Source of the DNA: MPNP01 sp965116235
GTDB taxonomy: Bacteria; Pseudomonadota; Alphaproteobacteria; Rhodobacterales; Rhodobacteraceae
Assembly: GCA_965116235.1 (NCBI GenBank)
Contig: OZ220496.1
Span: forward strand, 1,488,001 to 1,552,000
Length of the DNA: 64,000 bases
Reading direction: 5' to 3'
The notes beneath the pieces were generated by a model. It was not told the DNA's origin, searched no databases, and saw only the letters and a program-made list of their open reading frames with translations. The position numbers and the translations under genes were made by a program. Positions 1 to 9,939 of the stretch are shown here, piece after piece. Positions within the stretch are counted from its first letter, which is position 1. Each line of letters starts with the position of its first letter.

Positions 1-140
1 ATGCAATCGCATTCCGCCCGAAACGTGTTGGCCAAGAGAGTGCCTATTCGTCAAGCGAATGTTTTGAAACAATTTTGAAGCCAGATTTACTATAATTCCG
101 TTTGCTATAGAGGGAAAGTTATAAGAGTCTGTGCGCAGTG

Positions 141-1163
141 ATGGGACAAGAGCAAGGTGCAAGCCATGTGTCAACTTCGATTGACTGGCAAAGGTCGGGA
201 AGACAGGTTGGCGATATTCGCATCAACTGGTCCGACGATTTTGTGCCGCTCGGTTATCATTCGGTTCCCATCGTGTATTTCAGCAATGGTCAAGGCCCGA
301 CTGTCCTACTCACAGGAGGTGTTCATGGTGATGAGTTTGTTGGCCCCAGTTCGCTGATGCGTCTGGTTCAACGGATCGATCCCGGACAAGTCAACGGCAA
401 GATAATTCTCATTCCGGCTTTGAACCGACCGGCCGTTTCGGTTTCAACCCGCAATTCACCTCTGGATGGTGCCAACCTGAACCGAGCGTTCCCGGGCTCG
501 CCAACGGGTCGACACACCGAACTGATTGCCGATTATATCGAAAACACCATCATGCCGAATTGTGACGCGATAATTGATTTGCATGCCGGCGGCAAGGCCT
601 CGTGTTTTACTCCTTGCACCCTGGTAACCGATGTTCCCGACAAAAGTCTTTTTGAGGCCGGGGTACGACTGGCAGAAGCGTTTGGCCTTCCAACATTGTG
701 GATTTTGGGGGCCTACAACGATAGTCGTTCGGTCAACTCTGCTGCGGCTCGTCAGCAGGTTCCCATGATTGCAACCGAACTGGGCGGGGGAGGGGGCACC
801 GATCCCAACTGGACTCTGGCTGCTGAGCAGGGAATAAAGCGTTGCCTGAAATACCTTGGAGTGATGCCATCACTCAATATGGAAGAACTGGGCAGTATGG
901 ATGCGATACAACGCAAGATTACGATTCAAAGTCCGCAAGACAGCGTTTTTGCACCAGGAAGAGGCCTGTTTGATCGCGTGTGTCACGCGGGGAGCATGGT
1001 TAAGAAAGGTCAGTTGGCCGGTTATTTGCACTGGCTGGAAGAACCTGAGAGGCCATCGCTGGAATTGCAATTTCCCTCTTCAGGATACATTCTTGCCCAT
1101 CTAAGCCGTGGCATGGTTAATCGTGGGGAGACACTATATCTGGTCACACAACTTCTTGGCTGA
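141..1163 (+). CDS. succinylglutamate desuccinylase/aspartoacylase family protein (M14-type zinc deacylase)
   Basis: 340 aa from ATG 141; a GTG three bases upstream is an equally possible start. The protein has the AstE/AspA-type zinc carboxypeptidase fold signature: a GGVHGDE motif with His62 and Glu65 as likely zinc ligands, an NLNRAFPG segment near 113-119 typical of substrate binding, and IDLHAGG with His148 as the third ligand. The C-terminal 90 residues resemble the beta domain that covers the active site. Family members hydrolyse N-acyl amino acids or related amides in the cytoplasm, but the substrate cannot be read from the sequence. It stands alone, ahead of a tRNA gene on the opposite strand, so context gives no further clue. 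Family confident, substrate unknown. Confidence 0.85.
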   Translation: MGQEQGASHVSTSIDWQRSGRQVGDIRINWSDDFVPLGYHSVPIVYFSNGQGPTVLLTGGVHGDEFVGPSSLMRLVQRIDPGQVNGKIILIPALNRPAVSVSTRNSPLDGANLNRAFPGSPTGRHTELIADYIENTIMPNCDAIIDLHAGGKASCFTPCTLVTDVPDKSLFEAGVRLAEAFGLPTLWILGAYNDSRSVNSAAARQQVPMIATELGGGGGTDPNWTLAAEQGIKRCLKYLGVMPSLNMEELGSMDAIQRKITIQSPQDSVFAPGRGLFDRVCHAGSMVKKGQLAGYLHWLEEPERPSLELQFPSSGYILAHLSRGMVNRGETLYLVTQLLG

Positions 1164-1237
1164 GCGGTGAACACCGACTCCGCGACCGTCCTCTAAGGTC
1201 GAGAGGAGACAGGACCGGATTTGGCAACTGTTCAGAG

Positions 1238-1313
1238 TGGTGAGCCCGACAGGATTCGAACCTGTGACCCACTGATTAAAAGTCAGTTGCTCTACCAGCT
1301 GAGCTACGGGCCC
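1238..1313 (-). tRNA. tRNA-Lys (anticodon TTT)
   Basis: Read on the minus strand, the 76 nt fold as a complete cloverleaf. The acceptor arm GGGCCCG pairs with CGGGCTC, the D arm is AGCTCAGCTGGTAGAGC, the anticodon stem-loop CTGACTTTTAATCAG carries TTT, and the T arm contains GGTTCGAATCC. The 3' CCA is encoded. It lies between the M14 deacylase and dapF and is transcribed against both. Confidence 0.95.
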
Positions 1314-1398
1314 GTGTCTGACGTGTTCGGAGCCATACTTAACTTTCCGACACAGGCTACCATTTAGAGTGCTGCTGGCTAGGTTTGAAGGTTTGGCG

Positions 1399-2235
1399 AT
1401 GACAAAAAATTCCAGTCCTCTGCAATTCATGAAAATGCATTGTCTCGGGAATGACTTTGTAGTCATTGATTCCCGTACGGGAAGCACTGTACAGGTACAA
1501 TCGATTGTCAGCACGATTGCCAACCGTCGGTTTGGTGTTGGCTGTGATCAGCTAGTCGAAATCAAGGAGAGTGAGGATGCTTTCGCCCGGCTTGAATTTT
1601 ACAATGCCGACGGATCATCGTCGTCCACCTGTGGCAATGCGACGAGATGCGTGGGGCGGTATTTCATGGATCAGAACTCACAATCCAGTATCTTGCTTGA
1701 AACAGACCGAGGACTGTTGACCTGTGAGAAGGTCGGAGATTTGACTCGTGTCAATTTGGGGCATCCTTCGACCCGCTGGCAGGACATTCCCCTATCTAAG
1801 GATATTGACACTCTCCACCTGCCTTTGGATGGAAGCCCTTGCGCAATCGGGTTTGGCAATCCACACTGCGTTTTTTTCGTTGATGATCTGCAACAGGTGG
1901 ACATTGAGACTGAAGGGCCCAGAATTGAGCACTCCGCCCTTTTTCCGGAGCGGACGAACGTTGAATTTGTCAAGGTGTTGTCACGAGGCAAGGTTGAGAT
2001 GATAATCTGGGAAAGAGGTGCTGGCAGAACCAAGGCGTCGGGTTCTGGAGCGAGTGCGGCTGCCGTTGCCGCCATGCTTCGAAATCTTGTTGAAAGGGAG
2101 GTCACTGTTTGCCTAGAAGGAGGCAATCTTGTTGTCGAGTGGAAGCCGGATGGCATTTGGATGACGGGATTGGCCACGCACGTGTTCAATGGAGTCATCA
2201 CGGATCAGTACAGGGAAAATGAGTTTAGACACTAA
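1399..2235 (+). CDS. dapF: diaminopimelate epimerase (second catalytic cysteine replaced by serine)
   Basis: 278 aa from ATG 1399; an in-frame GTG at 1369 would add ten residues, but the conserved FMKMHCLGNDF segment begins soon after the ATG. DapF interconverts LL- and meso-diaminopimelate for lysine and peptidoglycan synthesis, using two cysteines as an acid/base pair. The first is present in NADGSSSSTCGN (Cys78). The second, normally in an ACGTGA-type motif, reads KASGSGAS here: Ser214 (TCG codon) replaces Cys, and a second nearby Cys is also Ser. The rest of the fold, including GFGNPHCV and WERGAGRT, is intact. The gene overlaps mtaB by 17 bp, as in other alphaproteobacteria where dapF, mtaB and a GST are neighbours. 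Family confident; full epimerase activity uncertain. Confidence 0.9.
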   Translation: MTKNSSPLQFMKMHCLGNDFVVIDSRTGSTVQVQSIVSTIANRRFGVGCDQLVEIKESEDAFARLEFYNADGSSSSTCGNATRCVGRYFMDQNSQSSILLETDRGLLTCEKVGDLTRVNLGHPSTRWQDIPLSKDIDTLHLPLDGSPCAIGFGNPHCVFFVDDLQQVDIETEGPRIEHSALFPERTNVEFVKVLSRGKVEMIIWERGAGRTKASGSGASAAAVAAMLRNLVEREVTVCLEGGNLVVEWKPDGIWMTGLATHVFNGVITDQYRENEFRH

Positions 2236-3508
2236 CACGGTAAATCTAAAAACCCTTGGTTGCCGTTTGAATGCCTACGAATCTGCAGCCATGAAGGAAC
2301 TTGCCGGCGATGCCGGAATCGAGACGGCGGTGATCATCAATACATGTGCCGTTACCGGGGAGGCAGTGCGCAAGTCGCGCCAGACGGTCAGACAGGCCAA
2401 GCATCATCATCCCGAGGCAACGATAATTGTCACCGGCTGTGCTGCCCAGATCAATCCTGAAGAGTTCAGACAGATACAGGGCGTCGATTGGGTCTTGGGC
2501 AACGATCAAAAACTGTTGCCGTCTTCATGGCAGGAAATCGCCAGAAGCAAGGATGCAAGTGGCAAAGAAAGCTACTCGAATCTGGTTGACGACATCATGA
2601 AGGTCAAGGAGTTGAACCCACACATGACCACCGGGTTCGACAATCGGGTGGTAGCCTATGTTCAGATACAAAACGGCTGTGACCATCGATGTACCTTCTG
2701 CATAATCCCCTACGGGCGAGGCAATTCCCGGTCGATTCCAGCCGGTGCATTGGTAGAACAAATCGGAAGACTGGTTGCTGAAGGCTTCAAGGAAGTGGTG
2801 TTGACCGGAGTGGATATTGCCAGTTGGGGCAAGGATTTGCCGGGTTCCCCAAAACTGGGGTATCTGGTTGCCAGAATTCTGAAATTTGTACCCGATCTGC
2901 AACGATTGAGACTGTCGTCCATGGACCCGGCGGAAATCGATGAAGAGTTGGTGTCCACCTTCGCCGATGAGGAACGGCTCATGCCGCACTTGCATCTCTC
3001 TGTCCAGGCTGGTGACAACATGATACTCAAGCGCATGAAGCGCCGTCACTGCCGTGAAGACGTTATTGAACTGTGTCGCAGAATACGACGTTTGCGACCG
3101 GATGTGATCTTCGGGGCCGACCTGATAGCTGGATTTCCGACTGAAACGGAGGCCATGTTTCAGAACTCTTTGTTTATCGTTAATGACTGCGATTTGACTT
3201 GGCTGCACGCGTTTCCATTCAGTCCACGCGCCGGAACTCCCGCCGCAAGAATGCCTCAGAACAATGGTACGACCATTCGAGAGCGTGCAGCCCGACTAAG
3301 GGAGGTCGGGGCCAAAAAGGTCAAGGAATTTTTCGAGACCCAAATCGGAAGACATCATTCAGTCCTGATTGAATCCTCAACTACGGGCAGAACCGGACAA
3401 TATTCAGTGGTCGAATTCGATGGCAGGGAGAGTCCCGGACATCTGAAGGTAATGGCAGTTACAGGTTACAATGAAAGTCGACTGCTGGGAATACCGGTTG
3501 ATAGTTGA
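2219..3508 (+). CDS. mtaB: tRNA (t6A37)-C2 methylthiotransferase MtaB
   Basis: 429 aa from ATG 2219, preceded by GGGAAA and overlapping the end of dapF; an earlier in-frame ATG at 2189 lies deeper in dapF and is less likely. MtaB is a radical-SAM enzyme that adds a methylthio group to t6A at position 37 of tRNAs decoding ANN codons. Seen here: the N-terminal UPF0004 domain beginning NLKTLGCRLNAYE with its cluster-binding cysteines, the radical-SAM CxxxCxxC motif (CDHRCTFC) near residue 160, and a C-terminal TRAM-like region. Length fits the family. Likely translated together with dapF. Confidence 0.93.
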   Translation: MSLDTNTVNLKTLGCRLNAYESAAMKELAGDAGIETAVIINTCAVTGEAVRKSRQTVRQAKHHHPEATIIVTGCAAQINPEEFRQIQGVDWVLGNDQKLLPSSWQEIARSKDASGKESYSNLVDDIMKVKELNPHMTTGFDNRVVAYVQIQNGCDHRCTFCIIPYGRGNSRSIPAGALVEQIGRLVAEGFKEVVLTGVDIASWGKDLPGSPKLGYLVARILKFVPDLQRLRLSSMDPAEIDEELVSTFADEERLMPHLHLSVQAGDNMILKRMKRRHCREDVIELCRRIRRLRPDVIFGADLIAGFPTETEAMFQNSLFIVNDCDLTWLHAFPFSPRAGTPAARMPQNNGTTIRERAARLREVGAKKVKEFFETQIGRHHSVLIESSTTGRTGQYSVVEFDGRESPGHLKVMAVTGYNESRLLGIPVDS

Positions 3509-3529
3509 TACTTGAAGGAGATTTAGGGA

Positions 3530-4135
3530 ATGAAGCTCTACACCAATCCGGCCTCGCCCTTTGGCCGCAAAGTCAAGGTTCTCGTTGAAGAGTTGAATGC
3601 AAGTCATCAGGTGGAAACGGTCCATGTTGCCGGCTCACCGCTTGACGCCGGCACAATACCGATAAGCGACAATCCGTTGGGTAAACTTCCAATTTTGACA
3701 GACATCAAGCTCGGAGCCTTGTACGATAGCCGTGTGATATGCGATTATCTGAATGCTCTTTTCAAGGGCGGGTTATATCCCAAGGGAGACAATCGATTTG
3801 CCGTGTTACGACTGGAAGCATTGGCTGACGGCATTATGGATGCGTCGGTTCTCATCGTTTACGAAAGAAGATGTCGCCCGGAGACCGGTCAATCTGACGA
3901 TTGGATGGCCGGTCAGTGGCAAAAGGTTCGGCGTTCTCTGGCTTTTCTGGAAAGCAGGGTCGAAGGATGGTCTGATACCGATTTATGCATCGGTCAGATT
4001 GGAGTCGGTTGTGCCTTAGGCTACCTGGATTTTCGCCATTCCGATCGACCTTGGAGAGGTGAATGCCCGAAACTTGCAGACTGGTTTGAAACCTTCGGTT
4101 CCCGCTCAAGCATGATTCAAACTCGCCCGGAATGA
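3530..4135 (+). CDS. glutathione S-transferase family protein
   Basis: 201 aa, start ATG 3530 with an AAGGAG Shine-Dalgarno ten bases upstream. The N-terminal thioredoxin-like domain begins MKLYTNPASPFGRKV, with the S-P-F-G-R-K motif used for glutathione contact, and has a cis-proline region at KLPIL and an acidic DSR turn. The C-terminal alpha-helical domain follows. It sits 21 bp after mtaB, a common alphaproteobacterial arrangement, so co-transcription with dapF-mtaB is likely. The substrate is not predictable. Confidence 0.88.
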   Translation: MKLYTNPASPFGRKVKVLVEELNASHQVETVHVAGSPLDAGTIPISDNPLGKLPILTDIKLGALYDSRVICDYLNALFKGGLYPKGDNRFAVLRLEALADGIMDASVLIVYERRCRPETGQSDDWMAGQWQKVRRSLAFLESRVEGWSDTDLCIGQIGVGCALGYLDFRHSDRPWRGECPKLADWFETFGSRSSMIQTRPE

Positions 4136-4433
4136 ACTGACTCATCGCAGAGTTGGGTACACGGAGTAACGGGAGTGCTGGAACCGTCGACTGCACAAAC
4201 TGGATGGTACAGGCGAAACGGCGTTGGCGGGGTATGCGATCAGAACCATGAGCCTGTTATGCAAAAGGCTGGCAGTCCTGAGATTGATCGGCGATCACTG
4301 TGTCCGAAATCGTATTGGATTCGGATTGCTTCACTAGTGATTTATCTCCCAAATATCGTCAACCACATGGCATGGCCGCCGGGTTGAGCTGATGTACATA
4401 CCTCGCAGTACCCGGTGGCCTTCAGATATCCGG
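4136..4433. other. intergenic stretch between GST and autotransporter 1, no gene seen
   Basis: The two flanking genes are convergent. Short open frames here lack a ribosome binding site and recognisable protein character. I see no clear terminator hairpin. Confidence 0.5.
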
Positions 4434-7400
4434 TCAGAAGCGGAGGGTCAGTGAGAGCCCGCCTCCGAAGTCGGTGCTGTTGCTGCCGGCCGTCGTGTAA
4501 AACACGTCCCCCGCCAGCATCATCGCGTCGGTGTCCCCCAAGGGCATCGCACCGCCTACGCCCACACGCACCCAGGTCGGCTTCACCTCAGTCTTGAGCT
4601 TGGTCGCGGCCGCCATCACTTCATGTTCGGGCGCAAACTCATGCTCCAGATCCAAGGACGCGTACAGTCGACGGTCCGCATCCACCGGACCCAGCTCAGC
4701 CAGCACGCCGACACGACCCTGAACACTCTGCTCCTTGTCCGGAGCGACGATGCCGGCACCGTCAATCCTGGCCGGCTCGTCAAGGGCGTCCATGTCGACC
4801 GCTGACCAGGACAGACCCCCACGCGGGATCACGATCATGTCCCCCACGCTCATCCGCCGACCGACTTCCACGCCGAGCGTCAGACCGTTGCCGCCACCCG
4901 TGGAGGTGATCGAACCGACCGCACTGTTGGCCGACACCATCGTGATATCAAAGAACCGGGTGTAGCTCAGCTGGCCGTCCACATACAGCCCGCTGTCGTC
5001 CGTCCAGGTCAGGGACACGCCCACACCGGTGCCGCTGGCTTCCATGGTGCCACCCCTCTTGACGGTGGCCTCGCTCTGTCGGTAGTGGGCACTCACGCCC
5101 AGCACCAGACGATCATCGGTCGGCACCTCCAGACCCGCCTCAAAGTCGGTCTGCTTGACATCCCACGCCAGAGACTGACGCCAGAAGTCACGGGCGGTCG
5201 TCGATGTATCAGCCATCCGTTCTCCATCACGAACCGCCAGACGCACCCAGACACCCGTGCGGGAACCCGGCACCGCCACATGCTCCCCCTTGCTGCTCTG
5301 AACCATGACCTCCTCGTCGCCGATGCTCCGGCGGGGCACCGCCATGCGCGTGCTGTAGGGCGTCAGCTCCACCAGACCCAGAAGCACCGAGGGCAACACC
5401 TCATACAGACGCGCCCGGTGGCTGTACAGACGCAGGTCGGGAGCAGAGGTGTCATCCTCAAACTTGTAGCCCCCCGTAATCGTCTTGAGATGGGCCCGGA
5501 TCACCTTGTCATACACGCCCTTCATCTCGCCACGGCGATGAATGATCGCATCAGCGGCATCCGGCGTCAGAACCCTCTCGGTTCCCGACGAACTGCGGGT
5601 CTGGAACTTGAGTGTCGAACGGGTGTCGTCTTCACTCCCTTTCGCCGGGTTCAGGATATCCCCCTCGACATGACCCACAAGACCCACATCGTCCTCTTCC
5701 AGGACGATGGTCACCGGATTGGCGTCGGTGCCCGCATAGGCGTCCACCTGAATGGCGACCTTGGACTTGGAACCGACATAACCCTGCGAACCGACCAGGA
5801 TCGTACCACCCCTGACCTTGGTCGCGTCGCCACCGGTACGCCCTCCGACGAGCACACCGGCGTATTTGGTGCCACTGGTGTATTTGCTGTCTCCCGTGAC
5901 CGTGCCAAAGATCTGGACATCAAACAGGCCACTGCCCTCGTGAGTGATCCACAGACCTTGTCTGGTCGCGGTGATCATGCTGCCTTTCTTCGTCGTGACC
6001 ATGATTTTACCAGCACCCGTGCTCACCTCATTGAACGCATAGATGCCTTCCGCGGCCGACTCGATCTTGCCCTCATGGGTCACCTCGACCGTGCCGCTAC
6101 CATTACCTCCTACGAACGCGTTGATGCCGGCAAAACTTTCGCCCGTATTCTGAGCCGTTATGGAACTGTCCTTTCCGGTCGTGACTGTGACGCTGCCATT
6201 ACCCTTGTTACTCGCCAGTATTCCGCCGTTTTTCGCCGTAATCGTGCCGTTGTGAGTGATCTCGATGTTGCCCGTGCCGGAACCGGGAAAAATACGCGCG
6301 TAGATGCCATCATTGCCGCTGGATGTAATCGCGCTGCCCAAGGCCGTTTCAACCTTGATGTCACCAGTACCCGAGCCGACCCGGTTGCTCACATAGATGC
6401 CTTCCGCTCCCGTCTTGAGTGTGCCCTGATGAATTACCGTGACCATGCCCTTGGTATTGCTCCCTCGCACCGACGCGTTGATGCCGGCATAACCGTCGCG
6501 CGTATCCTGAGCCGTGATGGAACTGTCCTTTCCAGTCGTGACCTTGACGTTGCCCCGGCTTTCGTTGGTGGCCAGTATTCCGGTTGAACTCGTTTCAATC
6601 GTGCCATCATGGGTGATCGTGATGTCTTCCGCTGTGGTGCCGCCGTCAATATGTGCCCAGACGCCGCGCCCGCTGCTGGATGTGATCTTGCTCCCCGCTT
6701 CAAGCGTGATCGTGACACGGCTCTTTGTAGGACGCGGATCCCCCGCTACCCGACCCACGTGAATCCCATCTATTCTGGAGGTGATTGTTCCCGCATGGGT
6801 GATCACAACGCCTCCCGTGCCGTCTTGGCGAACCCGAATGCCCTTTGCCTGAGACGCAATTGTGCTGCCGGCCGTCGTCTTGATCTCGATACTCCCTGCA
6901 CCCGCCGCCAGCCGATTGGCCGCATAAATGCCATCCTGAGTCGACGTGATCATCCCCTCATGGGTGATTGTCGTTTGGCCATCACCCGTGTGAAAGACGG
7001 TCAGACCGCGATGGTTGGAGTAGAGCTTCCCCTTGTTTGCAACCACGAGATCGTTGGCATTGTTGCGGCCCAAGTCCGCAGTCCAAACGTTGATGGCCCC
7101 CTCGAGGTTCTCCGTTCCCGTGGCCCGCTGTGTCGTCGACGAGCCAATCTTCTTGCCGGTCTCAAGGGTCAATGTCAGATCAGCGGTCAGGTACGTGCAT
7201 TGCACCCGTGCGGCTTTATCAGCGGTGACGGTGACCACCGTTGGAGGCGTCCCGGACGAAATATCGACGTTCTCGCACGATGTTTGAGCCGACGCGAAAT
7301 GGGGTCCGGCCACAAACCCCGCAAGCAGCACGCCAATCGCCAGAAGTCCTGAACCCGACCCGCCAAGGGACCGGGCCGAGGAATGATCTACCCCCCCCTC

Positions 7401-7467
7401 GCGCGTTTATCGTTGCAGGCACGGAGTATCGCCCACACTTGCCTTCAATCAACTGTAATTCGTTCAC
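4434..7467 (-). CDS. autotransporter 1, outer-membrane adhesin-like; out of frame at a G8 tract as assembled
   Basis: Minus-strand gene. The open body runs from 7406 down to 4434 (about 990 codons). It contains a signal peptide (hydrophobic IGVLLAGFVAG then FASAQ), a passenger of beta-helix-like repeats (ITHDGTI, VTTGKDSSITAQ, GIYAxN) to about 5700, and a C-terminal beta-barrel ending LSLTLRF with terminal Phe. The only start with a good Shine-Dalgarno is GTG 7467 (AGGAG at 7475-7479, 7-nt spacing), but its frame meets the body one base off at the G8 tract 7391-7398; G7 or G10 would join them. The span is 3n+1 nt. A homologous leader exists in autotransporter 2, where the tract occupies the same place. 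Read as a phase-variable gene in the OFF state, a frameshifted gene, or a homopolymer miscall. The barrel domain is about 94% identical by eye to that of the copy at 40-42.9 kb. Confidence 0.8.
7391..7398 (-). repeat. G8 homopolymer (C8 on plus strand) in the leader of autotransporter 1
   Basis: The minus strand reads GA-G8-TAGATC. The same GAG-Gn-TAGAT context occurs in the porin (36925) and autotransporter 2 (40072). It is the point where the leader frame from GTG 7467 and the body frame diverge by one base. Confidence 0.85.
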
Positions 7468-7578
7468 GACAAAACTCCTATTTTGGCATCCAAAAATGCG
7501 AATTTGTTACCATCATGTACATTCCTTCCAACGCGATTGGCAACATGTTTTTTTTGACGCCGTTCATTTTCCAGCGCA

Positions 7579-7598
7579 GTATCGCATTTGTGCAACAC
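7579..7598 (-). promoter_or_regulatory. degenerate 20-bp palindrome upstream of autotransporter 1
   Basis: The minus strand reads GTGTTGCACAAATGCGATAC, matching the perfect palindromes at 36731 and 39885 (GTGTCGCAAGAATGCGACAC) at 16 of 20 positions. Its near edge is 112 bp from the GTG start, against 110 and 106 bp for the other two, which supports a shared regulator. Downstream, AACATGTTGCCAATCGCGT parallels the promoter of autotransporter 2, but no G tract is present there. Confidence 0.55.
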
Positions 7599-8015
7599 TT
7601 CGAACAGTTGGACCTTGAGACTGCATATCTGGAACGACACTCATTGTGAGTGGTAAGCGGGCTTTGCTGGCCTATCTGCCTACCACCAGTTTTCGAAAAC
7701 CGGCTGATCGCTTGATGGCATGCTCGGGTCAACATCATGCGTCACAGCGTGAGAGTGGGCTAAACAAGGCAGAATTCAAGTTGAGTGCGTGAATGCAGCT
7801 GCCTGCAGCCGCGACGATCACTATGTCTTGAAGTATCGCAAGGTTACACCTCTGATACGACAAGATACGGCCGTCAGCCAGATTTGCTGCCACAAACTCT
7901 TCAAGGCCAGCATATGGTCCTCGCCAAGTATGGACATCGACTCGACATTGTTTGCTGAGGCCATTGGTCGGGGAATGTCTGGCCGAAACTGTGTCTGCGT
8001 AACATCATGCAATAT
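7599..8015. other. intergenic stretch between autotransporter 1 promoter and acyl-CoA ligase, no gene seen
   Basis: Only short unsupported open frames. The region separates the start of autotransporter 1 from the 3' end of the ligase gene, both on the minus strand. Confidence 0.5.
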
Positions 8016-9536
8016 TCAACTGGCAAAAGTCGCTTGCAAGTCATCGCGCAAGACTGACTTTTGAATTTTCAGCATCGTGTTACGGGGCAGTTCGTCACGG
8101 TGAAATACGGCCTTAGGGCATTTGTAGGGGGCCAGTCGTGTTTTGGTGAAACGGATAATGTCTTCAGCGGCAATCCAACAATTGTTGTCACCGACAATAA
8201 CGGCAACAACACCTTCGCCAAAATCAGGATGCGGGACTCCAACGACAGCAGATTCCTTGATTCCAGGAATCGAATCAATGACAATTTCAACTTCTTTGGG
8301 ATAAACGTTGAGGCCGCCAGTAATGATCAGGTCCTTGTCCCGCCCCTCAAGCGTCAGATAGCCATCCGAGTTGATTTTGCCCAGGTCACCGGTGATGAAA
8401 TAGCCGTCAGGAGTGAATTCTTGCGCCGTGAGTTCAGGCTTGTTCCAATAGCCCGAAAATAGTCCCGGGCTCCGGACTTCGACTGACCCAATCTCGCCGC
8501 GGTCGGCCATCCGGTTCTTGTCGTGATTCCAAATGCGCAAGTCGACCCCGGGAAGTGGCAGACCAGCCGAACCGGCAAGGCGTTTTCCCTTCAGAGGATT
8601 TGATGTCAGAATACTGGCTTCCGTCATGCCGTAGCGCTCGAGGATTGTGTGACCGGTTCGTCGCTTCCATTCATCATGCGTGTCTTCAAGCAAGGGAGCG
8701 GACCCTGAGATAAACAGTCGAAAGTGGTCAAGGCTGATCTGATCCAAGGCCGTATTGTCAAGAAGTCGGGCATAATGGGTTGGCACACCCATCATCGCCG
8801 TGCACAGGGGCATTTGACGGATGATCGCGTTTGAATCAAATTGGCGCATGAACATGATGGTTCCTTGACCCAGCAACAGAACGTTGAAGGCCACAAACAA
8901 GCCGTGCAAGTGATAGAGGGGCAAAGGGTGCAACAATGTATCGGCCGAAGTGAAGCGCCAAATTGTGTTCAAGGCCTTGGCATTGGTCAGGAGGGCCTTG
9001 TTGGACAGCTGCACTCCTTTGGGCTTGCCAGTCGTTCCCGAAGTGTACAAAAGGGCGGCGGTCGCCTTTTCATCGACGGTAGCGATGCACTCATCCCTGG
9101 AAAAGTTCTTTTTGGACTGATAGAGAGAGCCCGATTCGTCAGGATTGAGTGTCAAGATGTTGGCAATGCCCGCCTTTGAAGCCACCGATCGCAGATCCGC
9201 CTGGCGGCTCTCCCCGACAACCAGCAATCGAGGCTCTGCGTCACAAAGGAAGAACTCTATTTCAGTATTTGTATAATCGGGGTTCATGGGTAAAAACACG
9301 ACCCCCTGACTTAAACAGGCCAGATAGAGTTCAAGAACCCCAATGGACTTGCAAGCAAGAACAGCTACGCGGTCACCCGGCTGGATGCCATAAGCCCGAA
9401 GCAAGTGGCCTGCTCGGGCTACATCAGCGAAGAAATCACCATAAGAGATGGACGCGCCGTCCGGTTCAAGTACCAAGAGGTGATCCGGATTTTTCTTACG
9501 TCCGCTTGCCAGCGCAAAAAACAGGTTGCTCGTCAT
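8016..9536 (-). CDS. AMP-forming acyl-CoA synthetase, malonyl-CoA synthetase (MatB)-like
   Basis: 506 aa from ATG 9536, where the conserved start MTSNLFFALA begins; an upstream in-frame extension to 9680 looks non-coding. This ANL-family ligase activates a carboxylate with ATP and joins it to CoA. Seen: the P-loop YTSGTTGKPKG (around residue 165), ERYGMTE adenylate-binding motif, GYFITGDLGK, and the C-terminal lysine loop in PRNTMLKIQK. HPLPLYHLHGLFVA and RLFISGSAPL closely resemble malonyl-CoA synthetases. It has no partner genes such as a malonyl-CoA decarboxylase nearby. Malonate is the best-supported substrate, but other short dicarboxylates or fatty acids are possible. Confidence 0.82.
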   Translation of the reverse strand: MTSNLFFALASGRKKNPDHLLVLEPDGASISYGDFFADVARAGHLLRAYGIQPGDRVAVLACKSIGVLELYLACLSQGVVFLPMNPDYTNTEIEFFLCDAEPRLLVVGESRQADLRSVASKAGIANILTLNPDESGSLYQSKKNFSRDECIATVDEKATAALLYTSGTTGKPKGVQLSNKALLTNAKALNTIWRFTSADTLLHPLPLYHLHGLFVAFNVLLLGQGTIMFMRQFDSNAIIRQMPLCTAMMGVPTHYARLLDNTALDQISLDHFRLFISGSAPLLEDTHDEWKRRTGHTILERYGMTEASILTSNPLKGKRLAGSAGLPLPGVDLRIWNHDKNRMADRGEIGSVEVRSPGLFSGYWNKPELTAQEFTPDGYFITGDLGKINSDGYLTLEGRDKDLIITGGLNVYPKEVEIVIDSIPGIKESAVVGVPHPDFGEGVVAVIVGDNNCWIAAEDIIRFTKTRLAPYKCPKAVFHRDELPRNTMLKIQKSVLRDDLQATFAS

Positions 9537-9939
9537 TGGCCCCAGCACATTCAGATGAGACAGGAAACGCAGAGCCGCTCGCCAGCACAAGGCAACAAGT
9601 ACACCGCAGTCTTGGGAGAAAGCGGGCGCCGGTACCACATCCGCGGCACTTATAACCGCAAAGTATGGCCGCAGATACACATGTTAAACCCCAAACATAA
9701 ACAGAGGTACCAGTGCGCCCGAAACCCATATTAGGAGAACTGAATGAAGTTTTCAACCAATTTTTTTTATTTTTGTGCTTATTTTATTCGGCCAATGAAC
9801 AACCCTTGCTCTTGGCCGAAGCGGTTTCGGTCGGTCCCGCCTAAGCGAAGATGATTCATGCTTCTTGAAACCATTGAAATTTGTCAAGACTTGGCGTAGA
9901 TAAATGCAAGTCTCATGATCAGGATGGGGGAGTTGTTTT
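9537..9939. other. intergenic region between the divergent ligase and petABC
   Basis: Holds the promoters of two divergent units. A T8 run lies at 9761-9768. No confident gene or RNA is visible. Confidence 0.4.

Noticed and set aside
4175..4387. 70-codon plus-strand open frame
   Set aside because: No ribosome binding site, atypical composition (several Cys and Trp), between convergent genes.
5085..6587. 500-codon open frame opposite autotransporter 1
   Set aside because: It is the antisense of the repeat-rich, GC-skewed autotransporter; the same antisense frame is open in autotransporter 2 (41901-42212), showing it follows from codon composition. No ribosome binding site or family.
9761..9768. 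T8 run before petA as a possible switch tract
   Set aside because: A/T runs of this length are common in intergenic DNA, and it is not near a plausible -35/-10 spacer or in a coding region.
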